A stretch of DNA of 64,000 nt from Kribbella sindirgiensis (lineage in GTDB: Bacteria; Actinomycetota; Actinomycetes; Propionibacteriales; Kribbellaceae): contig NZ_SJKA01000013.1 in the NCBI RefSeq assembly GCF_004331435.1, positions 174,611-238,610 on the forward strand. The letters are read 5' to 3'. Numbering within the stretch: position 1 is the first letter of the stretch; every line of letters begins with the position of its first letter. This document shows, one piece after another, positions 33,829-44,949 of the stretch. The position numbers and the translations under genes were made by a program. The notes beneath the pieces are model-generated. The model was not told where the DNA came from. It saw nothing but the letters and a program-made list of their open reading frames with translations, and ran no database searches.

Positions 33829-34623
33829 GTGACGATCGCAACTGCAGAACGCACCAAGCAGAACATCGCCGACGCCACCCACGAGCTGCTGCTCGAGGCG
33901 GACAGCGTCCCCGACCCCCGGCACCAGGCGTGCCTCGACGAGGTCGTCCTCCTGAACGCGCCGGTGGCCAGATCGATCGCCTCCCGGTACCGCAGCAAGG
34001 GCGTCGACGCCGACGACCTCGAGCAGGTCGCGTACCTGGGCCTGGTGAAGGCCGCCAACGGCTACCGGCTGGAGGCGTCGACGGCCTTCCTGTCGTACGC
34101 CGTGCCGACGATCCGCGGCGAACTGAAGCGGTACTTCCGGGACTGCGCCTGGACGATCCGGCCGCCGCGCCGCGTCCAGGAGATGCAGGGCAGTATCGCC
34201 GCCGCGGAACCCGAGCTGATTCAGCGGCTCGGGCACGTGCCGAGCGACGAGGAGACCGCGGAAGCGCTGGGCACCGATCCGGCCGAGGTCGCCGAGGCCA
34301 CCTCGGTCCGCGGCTGCTTCAGCACGCTCTCGCTGGACGCACCCGGTACGTCGGACGGCGGGACGAGCCTGATGGACACGGTCGCCGACGCCGAGAACGG
34401 CTACGACCTGGTCGAGAACGTGCGCACCCTGACGCCCGCGGTCGCGAACCTCGGCGAACGGGACAAGCGCATCCTCCAGCTCCGCTTCTGCAACGGCTTC
34501 ACGCAGGAGGAGATCGGCCACGAGCTCGGCGTCAGCCAGATGCAGGTCTCCCGCCTGCTCCGCGGCATCCTCGAAACCCTCCGCACCGAACTGGCCGTGC
34601 AACGGGGTCCCAGCGGCAGCTGA
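33829..34623 (+). CDS. RNA polymerase sigma factor, SigB/SigF/SigG group
   Basis: This is a 264-residue alternative sigma factor. Region 2 reads DADDLEQVAYLGLVKAANGY followed by FLSYAVPTIRGELKRYFRD, region 3 contains HVPSDEETAEALG, and region 4 reads LGERDKRILQLRFCNGFTQE with QMQVSRLLRGIL. It belongs to the general-stress/sporulation group. No anti-sigma or anti-anti-sigma gene is adjacent, so control must come from elsewhere or from the candidate own promoter upstream. The start is GTG 33829. Confidence 0.92.
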   Translation: MTIATAERTKQNIADATHELLLEADSVPDPRHQACLDEVVLLNAPVARSIASRYRSKGVDADDLEQVAYLGLVKAANGYRLEASTAFLSYAVPTIRGELKRYFRDCAWTIRPPRRVQEMQGSIAAAEPELIQRLGHVPSDEETAEALGTDPAEVAEATSVRGCFSTLSLDAPGTSDGGTSLMDTVADAENGYDLVENVRTLTPAVANLGERDKRILQLRFCNGFTQEEIGHELGVSQMQVSRLLRGILETLRTELAVQRGPSGS

Positions 34624-34642
34624 TTCGGGTACCGTCGCCTTC

Positions 34643-35506
34643 GTGGACTTCGAGGAGGCGGCGGATGCGGTGTATGCGGCGCCGGCGGCCGACTTCATTG
34701 CTACTCGCAACGAGCTGGCCAAGCAGCTGAAGGCGGACGGGGACGCGCTCGGGTCGACCCGGCTGAAGGCGCTGCGCAAGCCGACGGTCGCGGCCTGGAT
34801 CGCGAACCTGGTCGCCCGCAAGCTGTCGGACGAGCTCGACGACCTGCTCGCGCTCGGTGACGAGTTCCGGGAGGCGACCGCCGATCTCGACGGCGAGCGG
34901 CTGCGGGAGCTGACGCCGAAGCGGCACCGGCTGCTGGACAAACTGTCCAAGGAAGCCGCGCGGCTGGCCGCCGACGAGGGTCAGAAGGTCAGCGCGGACG
35001 TCGGCCAGAAGCTCCGCGAGACGCTGGACGCCGCGCTGGTGGATCCGGCCGCGGGCGACGCCGTCCGTGAGGGCCGGTTGAGCAGCGCGCTGCGGCACGT
35101 CGGCTTCGGCGTCGTCGACGAGAACGGTGAACCGTCCAACGTCACCCCGCTCACCGACGAGCGCCGCCAGGCCGCCCGCGACCGCCGGAAGGCCCAGCGA
35201 GCCGAAACCGAGACCGCCGAGGAAGAGCGCGAAGCAGCTCGGCGCAAGCAGGCGGAGGCGGACGAGCGCGAGGCGGCGGAGCGTGCTCTGGCCAAGCAGG
35301 CGTTCGAGGAGGCGGTCGCGGTCGCGCAGGCGGCCGAGGCGAAGGTCGAGGAGCTGGACAGGCAGCTCGACAACGCCCGCGAAGCGCTCTCCGAGGCACA
35401 GGCCCGGGTCCACCGCGTCGGCGCCGAGCTCGACGAGGCCCGCCGAGCCGCCCGCGACGCCCAGAAAGAGAGCCGCGAGGCCCGGAAGCGCTACAACCGG
35501 CTCTGA
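34643..35506 (+). CDS. Actinobacterial coiled-coil protein of unknown function
   Basis: This is a 287-residue protein. Residues 1-65 form a conserved helical head (FIATRNELAKQLKADGDALG and ALRKPTVAAWIANLVARKL). The region from about 175 to the end is a long charged coiled coil rich in Glu, Arg and Ala. TACCGT ends seven bases before GTG 34643. It lies 19 bases after the sigma-factor gene and 36 before the Ku gene, all on one strand, so these could share transcripts. I do not know a function for this family. Confidence 0.8.
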   Translation: MDFEEAADAVYAAPAADFIATRNELAKQLKADGDALGSTRLKALRKPTVAAWIANLVARKLSDELDDLLALGDEFREATADLDGERLRELTPKRHRLLDKLSKEAARLAADEGQKVSADVGQKLRETLDAALVDPAAGDAVREGRLSSALRHVGFGVVDENGEPSNVTPLTDERRQAARDRRKAQRAETETAEEEREAARRKQAEADEREAAERALAKQAFEEAVAVAQAAEAKVEELDRQLDNAREALSEAQARVHRVGAELDEARRAARDAQKESREARKRYNRL

Positions 35507-35542
35507 ACTGGGTACCGGCCGGGGCGGCGAAAGGAGCCGGCG

Positions 35543-36582
35543 ATGGCACGGGCGATCTGGAGCGGATACATCAACTTCGGCCTGGTCTCGGTACCGGTCG
35601 GGTTGTACAGCGCGACCCACGAGCACGAGATCGACTTCCACCAGTTCCAGAAGGGGACGTCGGACCGGATCCGGTACAAGCGCGTGAACGAGCGCACCGG
35701 CCGCGAGGTCCCGTACGAGAAGATCGTGAAGGGTCACGACGTCGGCGGCGGCGAGTACGTGATCGTCGAACCCGAGGAACTCGACGACATCGCGCCGGGC
35801 AAGTCACGGTCGCTGGAGATCGACATGTTCGTCGACCTGGACGAGATCGACCCGATGCACTTCCAGAAGAGCTACTACCTCGGCCCGAAGGATTCCGAGA
35901 ACGCCTCGTCGTACGCGCTGCTCCGGGACGCGCTGGCGAAGACGAACCGGGCGGGGATCGCGAAGTTCGTGATGCGCGGCATGGGGGTGTCTGACGGTTC
36001 CACGCCGTAGCGAGGAGGTGCTCGGTGCGGTAGCTCGGCGTGCGGGGGCGAAGGTCTCGATGCGGAGCATCGTGGCCTTTGCACCCGTGCGGCGAGGTGC
36101 CGTGCCGAGTGCCCCGCAGTAGGCGTGGAACCGTCAGACACCCCCATGAGTACCTGGCGACGATCCGGGCGGACGAGAAGGTTCTGGTGCTCGAGACGAT
36201 GTTCTTCGCCGACGAGATCCGCGATCCGGACGAGGAGCTCGGCGACCTGCCGCGCAAGGCGGGCGCCGGCAAGCAGTTGTCGATGGCGGTCGACCTGATC
36301 GAGGCGATGAGCGGCGAGTGGAAGCCGGCGGCGTACCGGGACACCTACACCGAGCGGGTCAAGGAACTGGTCAAGACCAAGCATCAGGGCAAGGAGATCG
36401 TCTACTCCGAGGAGGAGCCGCAGGCGACGAACCCGACCGACCTGGTCGCCGCCCTCCGCGCCAGCGTCGAGGAAGCCCGCAAGTCCCGGGGAGCGCGGAA
36501 GAAGACGCCGGCCAAGAAGACCACAGCGAAGAAGAAGACGGCCGCGAAGAAGACCAGCCGGAGCCGGAAGAAGGCAGCCTAG
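35543..36582 (+). pseudogene. ku: Ku DNA end-binding protein gene interrupted by an inserted element
   Basis: Residues from ATG 35543 (site AAAGGAG just upstream) read MARAIWSGYINFGLVSVPVG and continue as a normal bacterial Ku core to FVMRG at 35980. There the frame enters a 169-base element and stops at 36008-36010 after 155 residues. The rest of Ku resumes at 36145 in another frame (HEYLATIRADEKVLVLETMF onward) and ends with the Lys/Ala-rich tail PAKKTTAKKKTAAKKTSR. Removing 164 bases (35981-36144) rejoins the frames exactly. Ku binds double-strand ends and recruits LigD in non-homologous end joining. The truncated product lacks half the ring domain and should be inactive. The 3' end overlaps the convergent membrane-protein gene by four bases. 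Confidence 0.88.
35980..36148. mobile_element. 169-bp MITE-like element with perfect 27-bp terminal inverted repeats
   Basis: The ends 35980-36006 and 36122-36148 are perfect 27-base inverted copies. The left end begins CATGGGGGTGTCTGACGG and the right end is its complement. The interior has no open frame of note and contains a central hairpin GATGC-GGA-GCATC (36059-36071). No transposase is encoded, so this is a non-autonomous element mobilised in trans. CATG at both tips could be a four-base target duplication or part of the repeat. It interrupts ku. Confidence 0.88.
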
Positions 36583-37229
36583 TTGTTGGGGTTGCCCAGG
36601 AGGTAGTGGCCGGGGTTGGCGGGAGCGCCGGCCTCCAGCCAGCGGTGGAAGCCGTCGGGGTTGCGGCGTTCGAACTCGTCGAGGCAGATGCGGCGGACCT
36701 CGGCGACGGCCTGCCGGTCGCGGAGGTCGGCGCCCTGGGTGAGCTGCGTGGCGGTTTCGGACCAGACCCCGCAGAGCTCCTCGATGGACAGCGGACACTG
36801 CAGCGACGCGATCAACTGCTCGTCCTCCGCGACCTGAATCTCGCTCAGACGCACCAGCTTGCGCTGCTTACGCGACGGGCGCAGACGCGGGACCCGATCC
36901 GGTACGGCGAACTCGATCAGCACGAACAGTGCGGCCAGGATCAGCGCCGTCACCACTCCGAGTGCACCCCACGCGAGCAACCGCACCAGCCCCGGCAGGC
37001 ACAACACCGCGACGGCCGCAGTGCCCGCGACCAGGACCGCCGAGCCGTACGGCGCATCGTCCGTGACATGCCGGACCACCGCGGCCAGCGGCCAGACCAG
37101 CACGAACACCACCACGAGCAGGATCGACGCGGCGAGCGGACCGAGCAGGAGTACGCCGGCGAGCGCGCCGGCCGTCCCGACTCCGAGACCAGCCGCGATC
37201 CCCACCCGCCGTACCCAGGAAAGCTGCAT
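36579..37229 (-). CDS. Uncharacterised membrane protein
   Basis: This is a 216-residue protein with about four hydrophobic helices in residues 8-110 (for example SILLVVVFVLVWPLAAVV). A cytoplasmic helical domain with several acidic and aromatic residues follows, ending HRWLEAGAPANPGHYLLGNP. The C-terminal part is of a type often seen in actinobacterial phage-immunity or envelope proteins, but I recognise no family with confidence. ATG 37229 is used; a GTG one codon upstream is possible. Confidence 0.72.
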   Translation of the reverse strand: MQLSWVRRVGIAAGLGVGTAGALAGVLLLGPLAASILLVVVFVLVWPLAAVVRHVTDDAPYGSAVLVAGTAAVAVLCLPGLVRLLAWGALGVVTALILAALFVLIEFAVPDRVPRLRPSRKQRKLVRLSEIQVAEDEQLIASLQCPLSIEELCGVWSETATQLTQGADLRDRQAVAEVRRICLDEFERRNPDGFHRWLEAGAPANPGHYLLGNPNN

Positions 37230-37374
37230 CACCAAGGCTCACTCACCGTCACCACACCCCACAGAGTCCCCCTCGCAGCTAGAACGAACAACCCCCAAGC
37301 GCGGTTCCCCGGACCGGCGGGGTGACCTGTTCAACCCGTGGGCGGAGCTGTATTCGGCGAGGCGATCCCGGATC

Positions 37375-39466
<2,092 letters not shown>

Positions 39467-39474
<8 letters not shown>

Positions 39475-39943
39475 ACAAACGCTGCCAGATGGACTTCTTG
39501 CGCGGGCGGTGCTCCTCGGTGCGCGGCGGAAGCGGGTCGCGGGCAGGGCGTTCCATCCGCCACTGGGCGATGACCACGTCCTCGTCCACCGGTCCCGTCG
39601 GTACGACCGGTCCGGTGGTGTCGCGGATGCTGAGCCGGATCCGCTTGTTGAGGTCGGCCAGGTACTCGCGGACCTCGGTCTCGCGGCGCATCCCGCGCAC
39701 CTTCTCGTGGACCTGCTGCTTCTCCTTGCGGAGCAGGACGGCCGGCGGCAGCAGCGCCTCGGTCTCGACGTCCTCGCGACGGATGAAGTCCTTCACCCAC
39801 CAGTCGGGATCGTGCTGGTCCGCCAGCTTCAGTGGTTTGCCGGCACCGGGCAGGTCGTCGAACTCGCCCTGGTTCTGGGCGAGCTTGATCTGCGACTCGA
39901 CCCACTCCTGGTTACTCATCCCCGGTGGTCTGCGCTTGGTCAT
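39467..39943 (-). CDS. DUF1992 (DnaJ-homologue subfamily C member 28-like) protein
   Basis: This is a 158-residue protein. The DUF1992 signature NQGEFDDLPGAGKPLKLADQ then DPDWWVKDFIRRE is complete, without a J domain. The C-terminal part is charged and helical. Function is unknown; eukaryotic relatives are linked to Golgi transport. ATG 39943 is chosen. A Crp-like palindrome lies in the 87-base gap to the divergent membrane-protein gene. Confidence 0.88.
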
Positions 39944-39997
39944 GGCCACACCTCGCCTGTCGTCGTCGACAGCTTCTCCGTCCGCACAGAATACCGG

Positions 39998-40017
39998 CTT
40001 GTGAATGCAATCACAAG
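39998..40017. promoter_or_regulatory. Perfect Crp/GlxR-type binding site
   Basis: CTTGTGA-ATGCAA-TCACAAG has perfect 7-base arms and contains the TGTGA-N6-TCACA Crp consensus. It ends just before the CATACT -10-like box of the membrane-protein gene (40019-40024), in a position able to repress it. It is 55 bases from the divergent DUF1992 start. Confidence 0.8.
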
Positions 40018-40030
40018 GCATACTTGGTGC

Positions 40031-40612
40031 GTGCGGCTGACCGACGAAGAGATCGCGGCGATGACACCGCAGGAGCGGCGGGAGCTCATCCTCCGGCTCG
40101 CCCCGCGACCGGCCGGGCTGCCGTCCCGGCGGACGATCGACCGGATCCGCAAGTGGCGGACGGTTCTGATGCTGGTCTGCGTAGCCGCCCTGATCCCGTG
40201 GACCGTGTACCTGGCGATCACCCTGCCCAGCCACTACGTCGCGCGGAACTGGGTGGCGACCTGGGTCGGGTTCGACATCCTGCTGCTCACGATGCTGGTG
40301 CTGACCGCGCTGGCCGGCTGGAAGCGCAAGCAGTTCGTGTTCCCGACGGCGTTCGCGTCCGGCGTGCTGCTGATCTGCGACGCGTGGTTCGACGTGATGA
40401 CCAGCCAGCGCGGCGGCGACCTCACCCAGGCGCTGCTCAGCGCGTTCCTGGTCGAGTTGCCGCTGGCCGTCGTACTGATCGCGGGCCCGCTCCGCCTCCT
40501 CCGGTACGTCGCTGTCCGGCACGGCATGATCCACCCCGGATCCCACCTGTGGCGGATGCCGATCCCGATCCCCGACCTCTACCCGGACCAGAAAGTGCCG
40601 CCGCCGACTTAG
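40031..40612 (+). CDS. Uncharacterised four-TM membrane protein
   Basis: This is a 193-residue protein. A charged N-terminus (TDEEIAAMTPQERRELILRL) precedes four hydrophobic segments (TVLMLVCVAALIPWTVYLAI, WVGFDILLLTMLVLTALAG, AFASGVLLICDAWFDVM, LVELPLAVVLIAGPLRLL). CATACT ends six bases before GTG 40031, giving a leaderless start. The Crp site overlaps the promoter. I do not recognise a named family. Confidence 0.78.
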   Translation: MRLTDEEIAAMTPQERRELILRLAPRPAGLPSRRTIDRIRKWRTVLMLVCVAALIPWTVYLAITLPSHYVARNWVATWVGFDILLLTMLVLTALAGWKRKQFVFPTAFASGVLLICDAWFDVMTSQRGGDLTQALLSAFLVELPLAVVLIAGPLRLLRYVAVRHGMIHPGSHLWRMPIPIPDLYPDQKVPPPT

Positions 40613-40642
40613 GGTGGAGACCCACTACGAGGAGGTAGCCGT

Positions 40643-42187
40643 ATGGCCGGTGAGGTGCTGTCCGTTGTCGGTGGCGAGCGCGTGGCGGAAGCGGTACGGC
40701 GTACCCCGTCGACCAACCCGGCACGGTTGAGCGATGTCGTCGGGACGGTCGGCAGCGCCGGGCCGGACGTGTTCGTGCGGGCCGCCGAGGCGGCCCGGTC
40801 CGCGCAGGCCGCCTGGGCCGCGACCCCGGCACCGCAGCGCGGCCAGGTGATCTCGAACGTGGGCCGGCTGATGACCCTGAACAAGGAGCGGCTCGCGGCA
40901 CTCGTCACGCGGGAGATCGGAAAACCTCTGGGTGAGGCGCTGGGCGAGGTGCAGGAGATCATCGACACCTGCGACTTCTTCCTCGGCGAGGGCCGTCGGC
41001 TGTACGGCCAGACCGTGCCGTCGGAGATGCCGGACAAGCAACTGTTCACGTTCCGGCGCCCGGTCGGAACAGTGGCCGTGATCACCGCCGGAAACTTTCC
41101 GGTCGCCGTTCCGTCCTGGTACCTCGTCCCGGCACTGCTCTGCGGAAATACCGTGGTGTGGAAACCGGCGGAATATTCCGCGGTGGTTTCCGACGCGTTC
41201 TACGAGATCTTCGCGCATTCCGGCGTACCGGCCGGGGTGTTCAACGTGGTGTACGCCGACGGCCAGGACACGTTTTCCGGACTGGAGCAGGCGTTGGCGG
41301 CCGGGCTGATCAACAAGGTCGGGTTCACCGGATCGAGCGCCGTCGGCACCCGGATCGGCGAGTTGTGCGGCCGGCACCTGCAGACGCCCTGCCTGGAGCT
41401 CGGTGGCAAGAACCCGATGGTGATCACCGAGGACGCGGAGCTGGACCTGGCCGTCGAAGGCGCACTGTTCTCCGGCTTCGGTACGGCGGGACAACGGTGC
41501 ACCTCCTTGGGGACGGCGATCGTGCACCGGTCCGTGTACGACGAATTCCTGGACCGCTTCGGGCAGGCGACCGCGGACGCGGCGATGGGCGACCCGACGC
41601 AGGACGTGCTGTTCGGGCCGTTGCTGGACGAGAAGTTCGCGGCCGGGTTCGAGAAGTCACTGGGGTGGATCGCGGCGCACCACCGGGTGATCGGCCGGAC
41701 CGGCCGGGTCACCGCGGACAACCCGCGGGCCGGGTTCGTCGGCGATCCGGCGGCCGGGCTGTTCTACCACCCGACGATCGTGGCCGGGGTGCGGGCGGAC
41801 GACGAGCTGTTCCTGAACGAGACGTTCGGGCCGGTCGTGGGAGTCACGCCGTACTCGACACTCGACGAGGCGATTGCTCTGGGCAACAAGTCCGGGTACG
41901 GGCTGTCCAGCTCGATCTACACCACCGACCCGAACAAGGCGTTCCGGTTCGCGCAGGGGATCTCGGCGGGGATGGTGAGCGTCAACAACTCCACGTCCGG
42001 CGCGGAGGCGCACCTGCCGTTCGGCGGGAACGGGAAGTCCGGCAACGGCTCCCGGCAGAGCGGGGTGTGGGTCCTCGACCAGTTCACCCGCTGGCAGTCC
42101 ATGAACTGGGACTACTCAGGCAAACTGCAGAAGGCCCAGATGGACACCGAGACTGTCGAGGCCGATCTGACCTTCCAACTCCAGTAA
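40643..42187 (+). CDS. Aldehyde dehydrogenase (semialdehyde dehydrogenase-like)
   Basis: This is a 514-residue NAD(P)-dependent enzyme. Cofactor motifs NTVVWKPAEYS and GFTGSSAVGT, the general-base Glu in CLELGGKNP and the nucleophile Cys in GTAGQRCTS are intact. AGGAGGT (40630-40636) precedes ATG 40643. The C-terminal WDYSGKLQKAQMDTETVEAD and overall pattern resemble aminoadipate- or oxoglutarate-semialdehyde dehydrogenases. The exact aldehyde is not certain. It is 30 bases after the membrane-protein gene and could be co-transcribed with it. Confidence 0.9.
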   Translation: MAGEVLSVVGGERVAEAVRRTPSTNPARLSDVVGTVGSAGPDVFVRAAEAARSAQAAWAATPAPQRGQVISNVGRLMTLNKERLAALVTREIGKPLGEALGEVQEIIDTCDFFLGEGRRLYGQTVPSEMPDKQLFTFRRPVGTVAVITAGNFPVAVPSWYLVPALLCGNTVVWKPAEYSAVVSDAFYEIFAHSGVPAGVFNVVYADGQDTFSGLEQALAAGLINKVGFTGSSAVGTRIGELCGRHLQTPCLELGGKNPMVITEDAELDLAVEGALFSGFGTAGQRCTSLGTAIVHRSVYDEFLDRFGQATADAAMGDPTQDVLFGPLLDEKFAAGFEKSLGWIAAHHRVIGRTGRVTADNPRAGFVGDPAAGLFYHPTIVAGVRADDELFLNETFGPVVGVTPYSTLDEAIALGNKSGYGLSSSIYTTDPNKAFRFAQGISAGMVSVNNSTSGAEAHLPFGGNGKSGNGSRQSGVWVLDQFTRWQSMNWDYSGKLQKAQMDTETVEADLTFQLQ

Positions 42188-42194
42188 TGCGCTG

Positions 42195-42794
42195 TCAGAT
42201 TTGGGCACTCGGATAGGTGACGGCTCGCAGGACCTTCGCGGGTGCGCCGGCCGCGACGGAGTACGGCGGAATGTCCTGCGTGACAACGCTGTTGGCGCCG
42301 ATCACGCACCTCTCGCCGATCGTCACGCCGCTCGTGACGACCACGTTGGCCCCCAGCCAGACGTTGTCGCCGATCCGCGTCGGCCCTTTGGAATCGAACC
42401 CCTGCCACGGCACCGGCCGATCCGGATCGTCGTACCGATGATTGGCGTCCGTCACGAAACACCCGTTCGCCAGCATGCAGTGCGAGCCGATCTCCACCAG
42501 GTCGAGCGCCGCGACCATCACCGCGATGTTCAGGAACGTCCCCTCGCCGATCCGCACGCGCCCCTCGTCGCCCGTCGTGATCCACACATTGGGCTCGAAC
42601 ATCGTGTTGGCGCCGACCTCGAGCCGACCGTCCTGCAACGCCTCCAGCACGTTCCCGTGCAACGGCCACCGCGCGAACGCCTCGCGCCGCATCAGCTCCC
42701 AGTGGATCCGGCCCCGGTTCCACGGCAACGAATTCCGCTGGTACCAACGCCACTTCTGCGCCCAGACCTTCAGTTGCCCACGAAGCTCCTCCAC
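42195..42794 (-). CDS. Hexapeptide-repeat acyltransferase
   Basis: This is a 199-residue protein with a left-handed beta-helix. Repeats such as IGSHCMLANGCFVTDANHRY, IGDNVWLGANVVVTSGVTIG and IGERCVIGANSVVTQDIPPY match the maltose/galactoside O-acetyltransferase group, and the catalytic His (DANHRY) is present. It transfers an acyl group from acyl-CoA to a sugar or other hydroxyl. The N-terminus (WAQKWRWYQRNSLPWNRGRI) is not typical of enterobacterial enzymes. GTG 42794 is the only suitable start. Confidence 0.87.
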   Translation of the reverse strand: MEELRGQLKVWAQKWRWYQRNSLPWNRGRIHWELMRREAFARWPLHGNVLEALQDGRLEVGANTMFEPNVWITTGDEGRVRIGEGTFLNIAVMVAALDLVEIGSHCMLANGCFVTDANHRYDDPDRPVPWQGFDSKGPTRIGDNVWLGANVVVTSGVTIGERCVIGANSVVTQDIPPYSVAAGAPAKVLRAVTYPSAQI

Positions 42795-42838
42795 AGTCGC
42801 CAGGCTACGCGGCGGCCCGCGTAATAGCCTGATGTGTC

Positions 42839-44008
42839 ATGGGACCGGATCTGCCTGAGTCCGCCGACGTAGTGGTTGTCGGCGGTGGGGTGATGGGGAC
42901 GAGTATCGCCTTCCACCTGGCGGAGGCCGGCGTACAGAACGTGCTGTTGCTGGAGAAGGGGCAGCTCGGCTCGGGATCGACGTGCAAGGCGGCGGGCGGG
43001 GTACGGGCGAACTTCTCCGACGAGGTGAACATCGCGCTCGGTGCGCGCAGTCTCGAGGCTTTCGCACGGTTCGGTGTCCGGCCTGGACAGGAGATCGACC
43101 TGCATCGGGTCGGGTACCTGTTCTTGCTGGACAGTGCGGAGCAGGTCGAGCATTTCCGCGAGAGCACCGAGCTGCAGAACAGGCTGCAGGAAACCGCTGG
43201 ACGGCCGACCCGGATGATCTCCGTCGACGAGGCCGTGGCGCTGGCGCCGATCGTCGCGCCGGACGGCCTGGTCGGGGCCTGCTTCTCGCCGACCGCGGGA
43301 CATTGCACGCCGGAGTCCGTCGTACTGGGCTATGCGTCGGCCGCCCGCCGGCTCGGGGCGCGCCTGATCACCGGCTGCGAGGTTCTCGGGATCGATGCGG
43401 TGGGCAACCAGATCTCGATGGTGCGGACCAACCGCGGCGAGGTTCGAACCGGGACGGTGATCTGTGCTGCGGGCGCCTGGTCCGCGCAGATCGGGGAGCT
43501 GGTCGGAGTCGATCTTCCGGTCGTCCCGCTGCGGCGGCAGATCGTCGTCACGGAGGCGATCGCCGGTCTCCCAGCCGGGTTGCCGATGACGATCGACTTC
43601 GGTACGACGTTCTACTTCCATCGCGAAGGCCCCGGGCTCCTGGTCGGCATGTCCGATCCCGACGAGGAGCCCGGGTTCCACCTGAACCGGACGGAGACGT
43701 GGATCCCGCGGCTGACCGAGGCGATGGCACGACGCGCGCCCTCGCTGCTGGACGTTGGGCTGAGTGGTGGATGGGCAGGTCTGTACGAGGTGACACCCGA
43801 TCACAACGCCCTGATCGGCGAGGCGGACACCACGTCTCGTTTCCTCTACGCGACCGGCTTCTCCGGCCACGGCTTCCTCCAGGGCCCCGCGGTCGGCGAG
43901 GTGATCCGCGACCTCTACCTGCGCCGCGAACCGTTCGTAGACGTCAGCCCCCTGAACGCCCGCCGCTTCGACCACTCCATTTCCCGCGCCGAGCGCAACA
44001 TCGTCTGA
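42839..44008 (+). CDS. FAD-dependent amino-acid oxidase (DAO/sarcosine oxidase beta type)
   Basis: This is a 389-residue flavoenzyme. The FAD motif VVVVGGGVMGTSIAFHLAEAG lies at the N-terminus, and the DAO fold is confirmed by GGVRANFSDEVNIALGARSL and the C-terminal GLYEVTPDHNALIGE and ATGFSGHGFLQGP. It probably oxidises a secondary or D-amino acid to an imine. TAGCCT lies eight bases upstream of ATG. The stop shares a base with the start of the ornithine-cyclodeaminase/mu-crystallin gene (TGATG), so the two proteins probably act in sequence. Confidence 0.9.
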   Translation: MGPDLPESADVVVVGGGVMGTSIAFHLAEAGVQNVLLLEKGQLGSGSTCKAAGGVRANFSDEVNIALGARSLEAFARFGVRPGQEIDLHRVGYLFLLDSAEQVEHFRESTELQNRLQETAGRPTRMISVDEAVALAPIVAPDGLVGACFSPTAGHCTPESVVLGYASAARRLGARLITGCEVLGIDAVGNQISMVRTNRGEVRTGTVICAAGAWSAQIGELVGVDLPVVPLRRQIVVTEAIAGLPAGLPMTIDFGTTFYFHREGPGLLVGMSDPDEEPGFHLNRTETWIPRLTEAMARRAPSLLDVGLSGGWAGLYEVTPDHNALIGEADTTSRFLYATGFSGHGFLQGPAVGEVIRDLYLRREPFVDVSPLNARRFDHSISRAERNIV

Positions 44009-44934
44009 TGACCCTCCTCCTGACTCGCTCGGACATCCTGCGGTCACTCCAGCTCCCCGCTGTCCTCGACGTGCTGCGCGCCGGATTCCGCGAGTCCGCC
44101 GACATCGAACCGCTTCGGATCCGCACCGACCTCCCCGGTCCCGGTACGGCGACAGCGCTCTTGCCTGGGCTGATCCCCGGCATCCCGGCCTACACCGTGA
44201 AGGTCAACGCCAAGTTCCCCGGGGCATCGCCCGCGTTGCGTGGCATCGTCTGCCTCCACGATCTGACCGATGGCTCGCTCCTTGCCGTCCTCGACAGCTC
44301 GACAGTTACTGCCTGGCGTACCGGCGTGGCGGCCGCCCTCGCAACCGACGTACTCGCAGGCACAGGGGTCGTCGGAGTGATTGGCGCTGGATCTCAGGCT
44401 GCGATGACCGTCACCGGGCTGGCCGCCCTCAGAGCGGTCGACCGGCTCGTGGTGCACGACCTGGATCCCGAACGGGCCGCGGAATTCCTTGTGCAGCAGG
44501 ACATTCCGGTCACGGTTGCGAGCACCCCGCAGGAGGTGGCCGCGGAGGCGGACGTCATCGTGCTGGCCACCTGGTCCCGGGAGCCGCTCCTCACGGCCCG
44601 CGATCTGCGGCCCGGTCTCCACCTCACCACCTTGGGTGCTGACGAGCCGGGGAAGCTTGAGCTGTCCGCAGATCTACTCACTGCCGCACGGGTGGTTGTC
44701 GACGATCGCACGCTCGCCGCACAGATGGGAGCCTTGGGCAACGTCGGCCTGCCGACCGACGCTGCAACCGCGACGTTCAAAGAGGTGCTGACCGGTGTCG
44801 CGCCGGGACGCCGGTCAGCGGACGAGGTCACCGTGTACGCGCCCGTCGGACTTCCGTGGCAGGACCTCGCGATCGCCTGGCCGGTGTATCGGTCCGCGGT
44901 CGGACGCGGCCGGACGATCGACTTCCTGAGCTGA
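44008..44934 (+). CDS. Ornithine cyclodeaminase/mu-crystallin family protein
   Basis: This is a 308-residue NAD(P)-binding enzyme. The substrate lysine is in AYTVKVNAKFPG, the helix in DSSTVTAWRTGVAAALAT and the dinucleotide motif in GVIGAGSQAAMTV. Relatives include ornithine cyclodeaminase, ketimine reductase and alanine dehydrogenase. Coupled to an amino-acid oxidase, a ketimine-reducing role is attractive: the oxidase would make a cyclic imine and this enzyme would reduce or process it. It starts at ATG 44008. Confidence 0.9.
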   Translation: MTLLLTRSDILRSLQLPAVLDVLRAGFRESADIEPLRIRTDLPGPGTATALLPGLIPGIPAYTVKVNAKFPGASPALRGIVCLHDLTDGSLLAVLDSSTVTAWRTGVAAALATDVLAGTGVVGVIGAGSQAAMTVTGLAALRAVDRLVVHDLDPERAAEFLVQQDIPVTVASTPQEVAAEADVIVLATWSREPLLTARDLRPGLHLTTLGADEPGKLELSADLLTAARVVVDDRTLAAQMGALGNVGLPTDAATATFKEVLTGVAPGRRSADEVTVYAPVGLPWQDLAIAWPVYRSAVGRGRTIDFLS

Positions 44935-44949
44935 GCCCGCTCTGCCTGC

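Noticed and set aside
35543..36010. Functional short Ku of 155 residues
   Set aside because: It stops inside the inserted element and lacks half of the conserved core; the missing half follows downstream.
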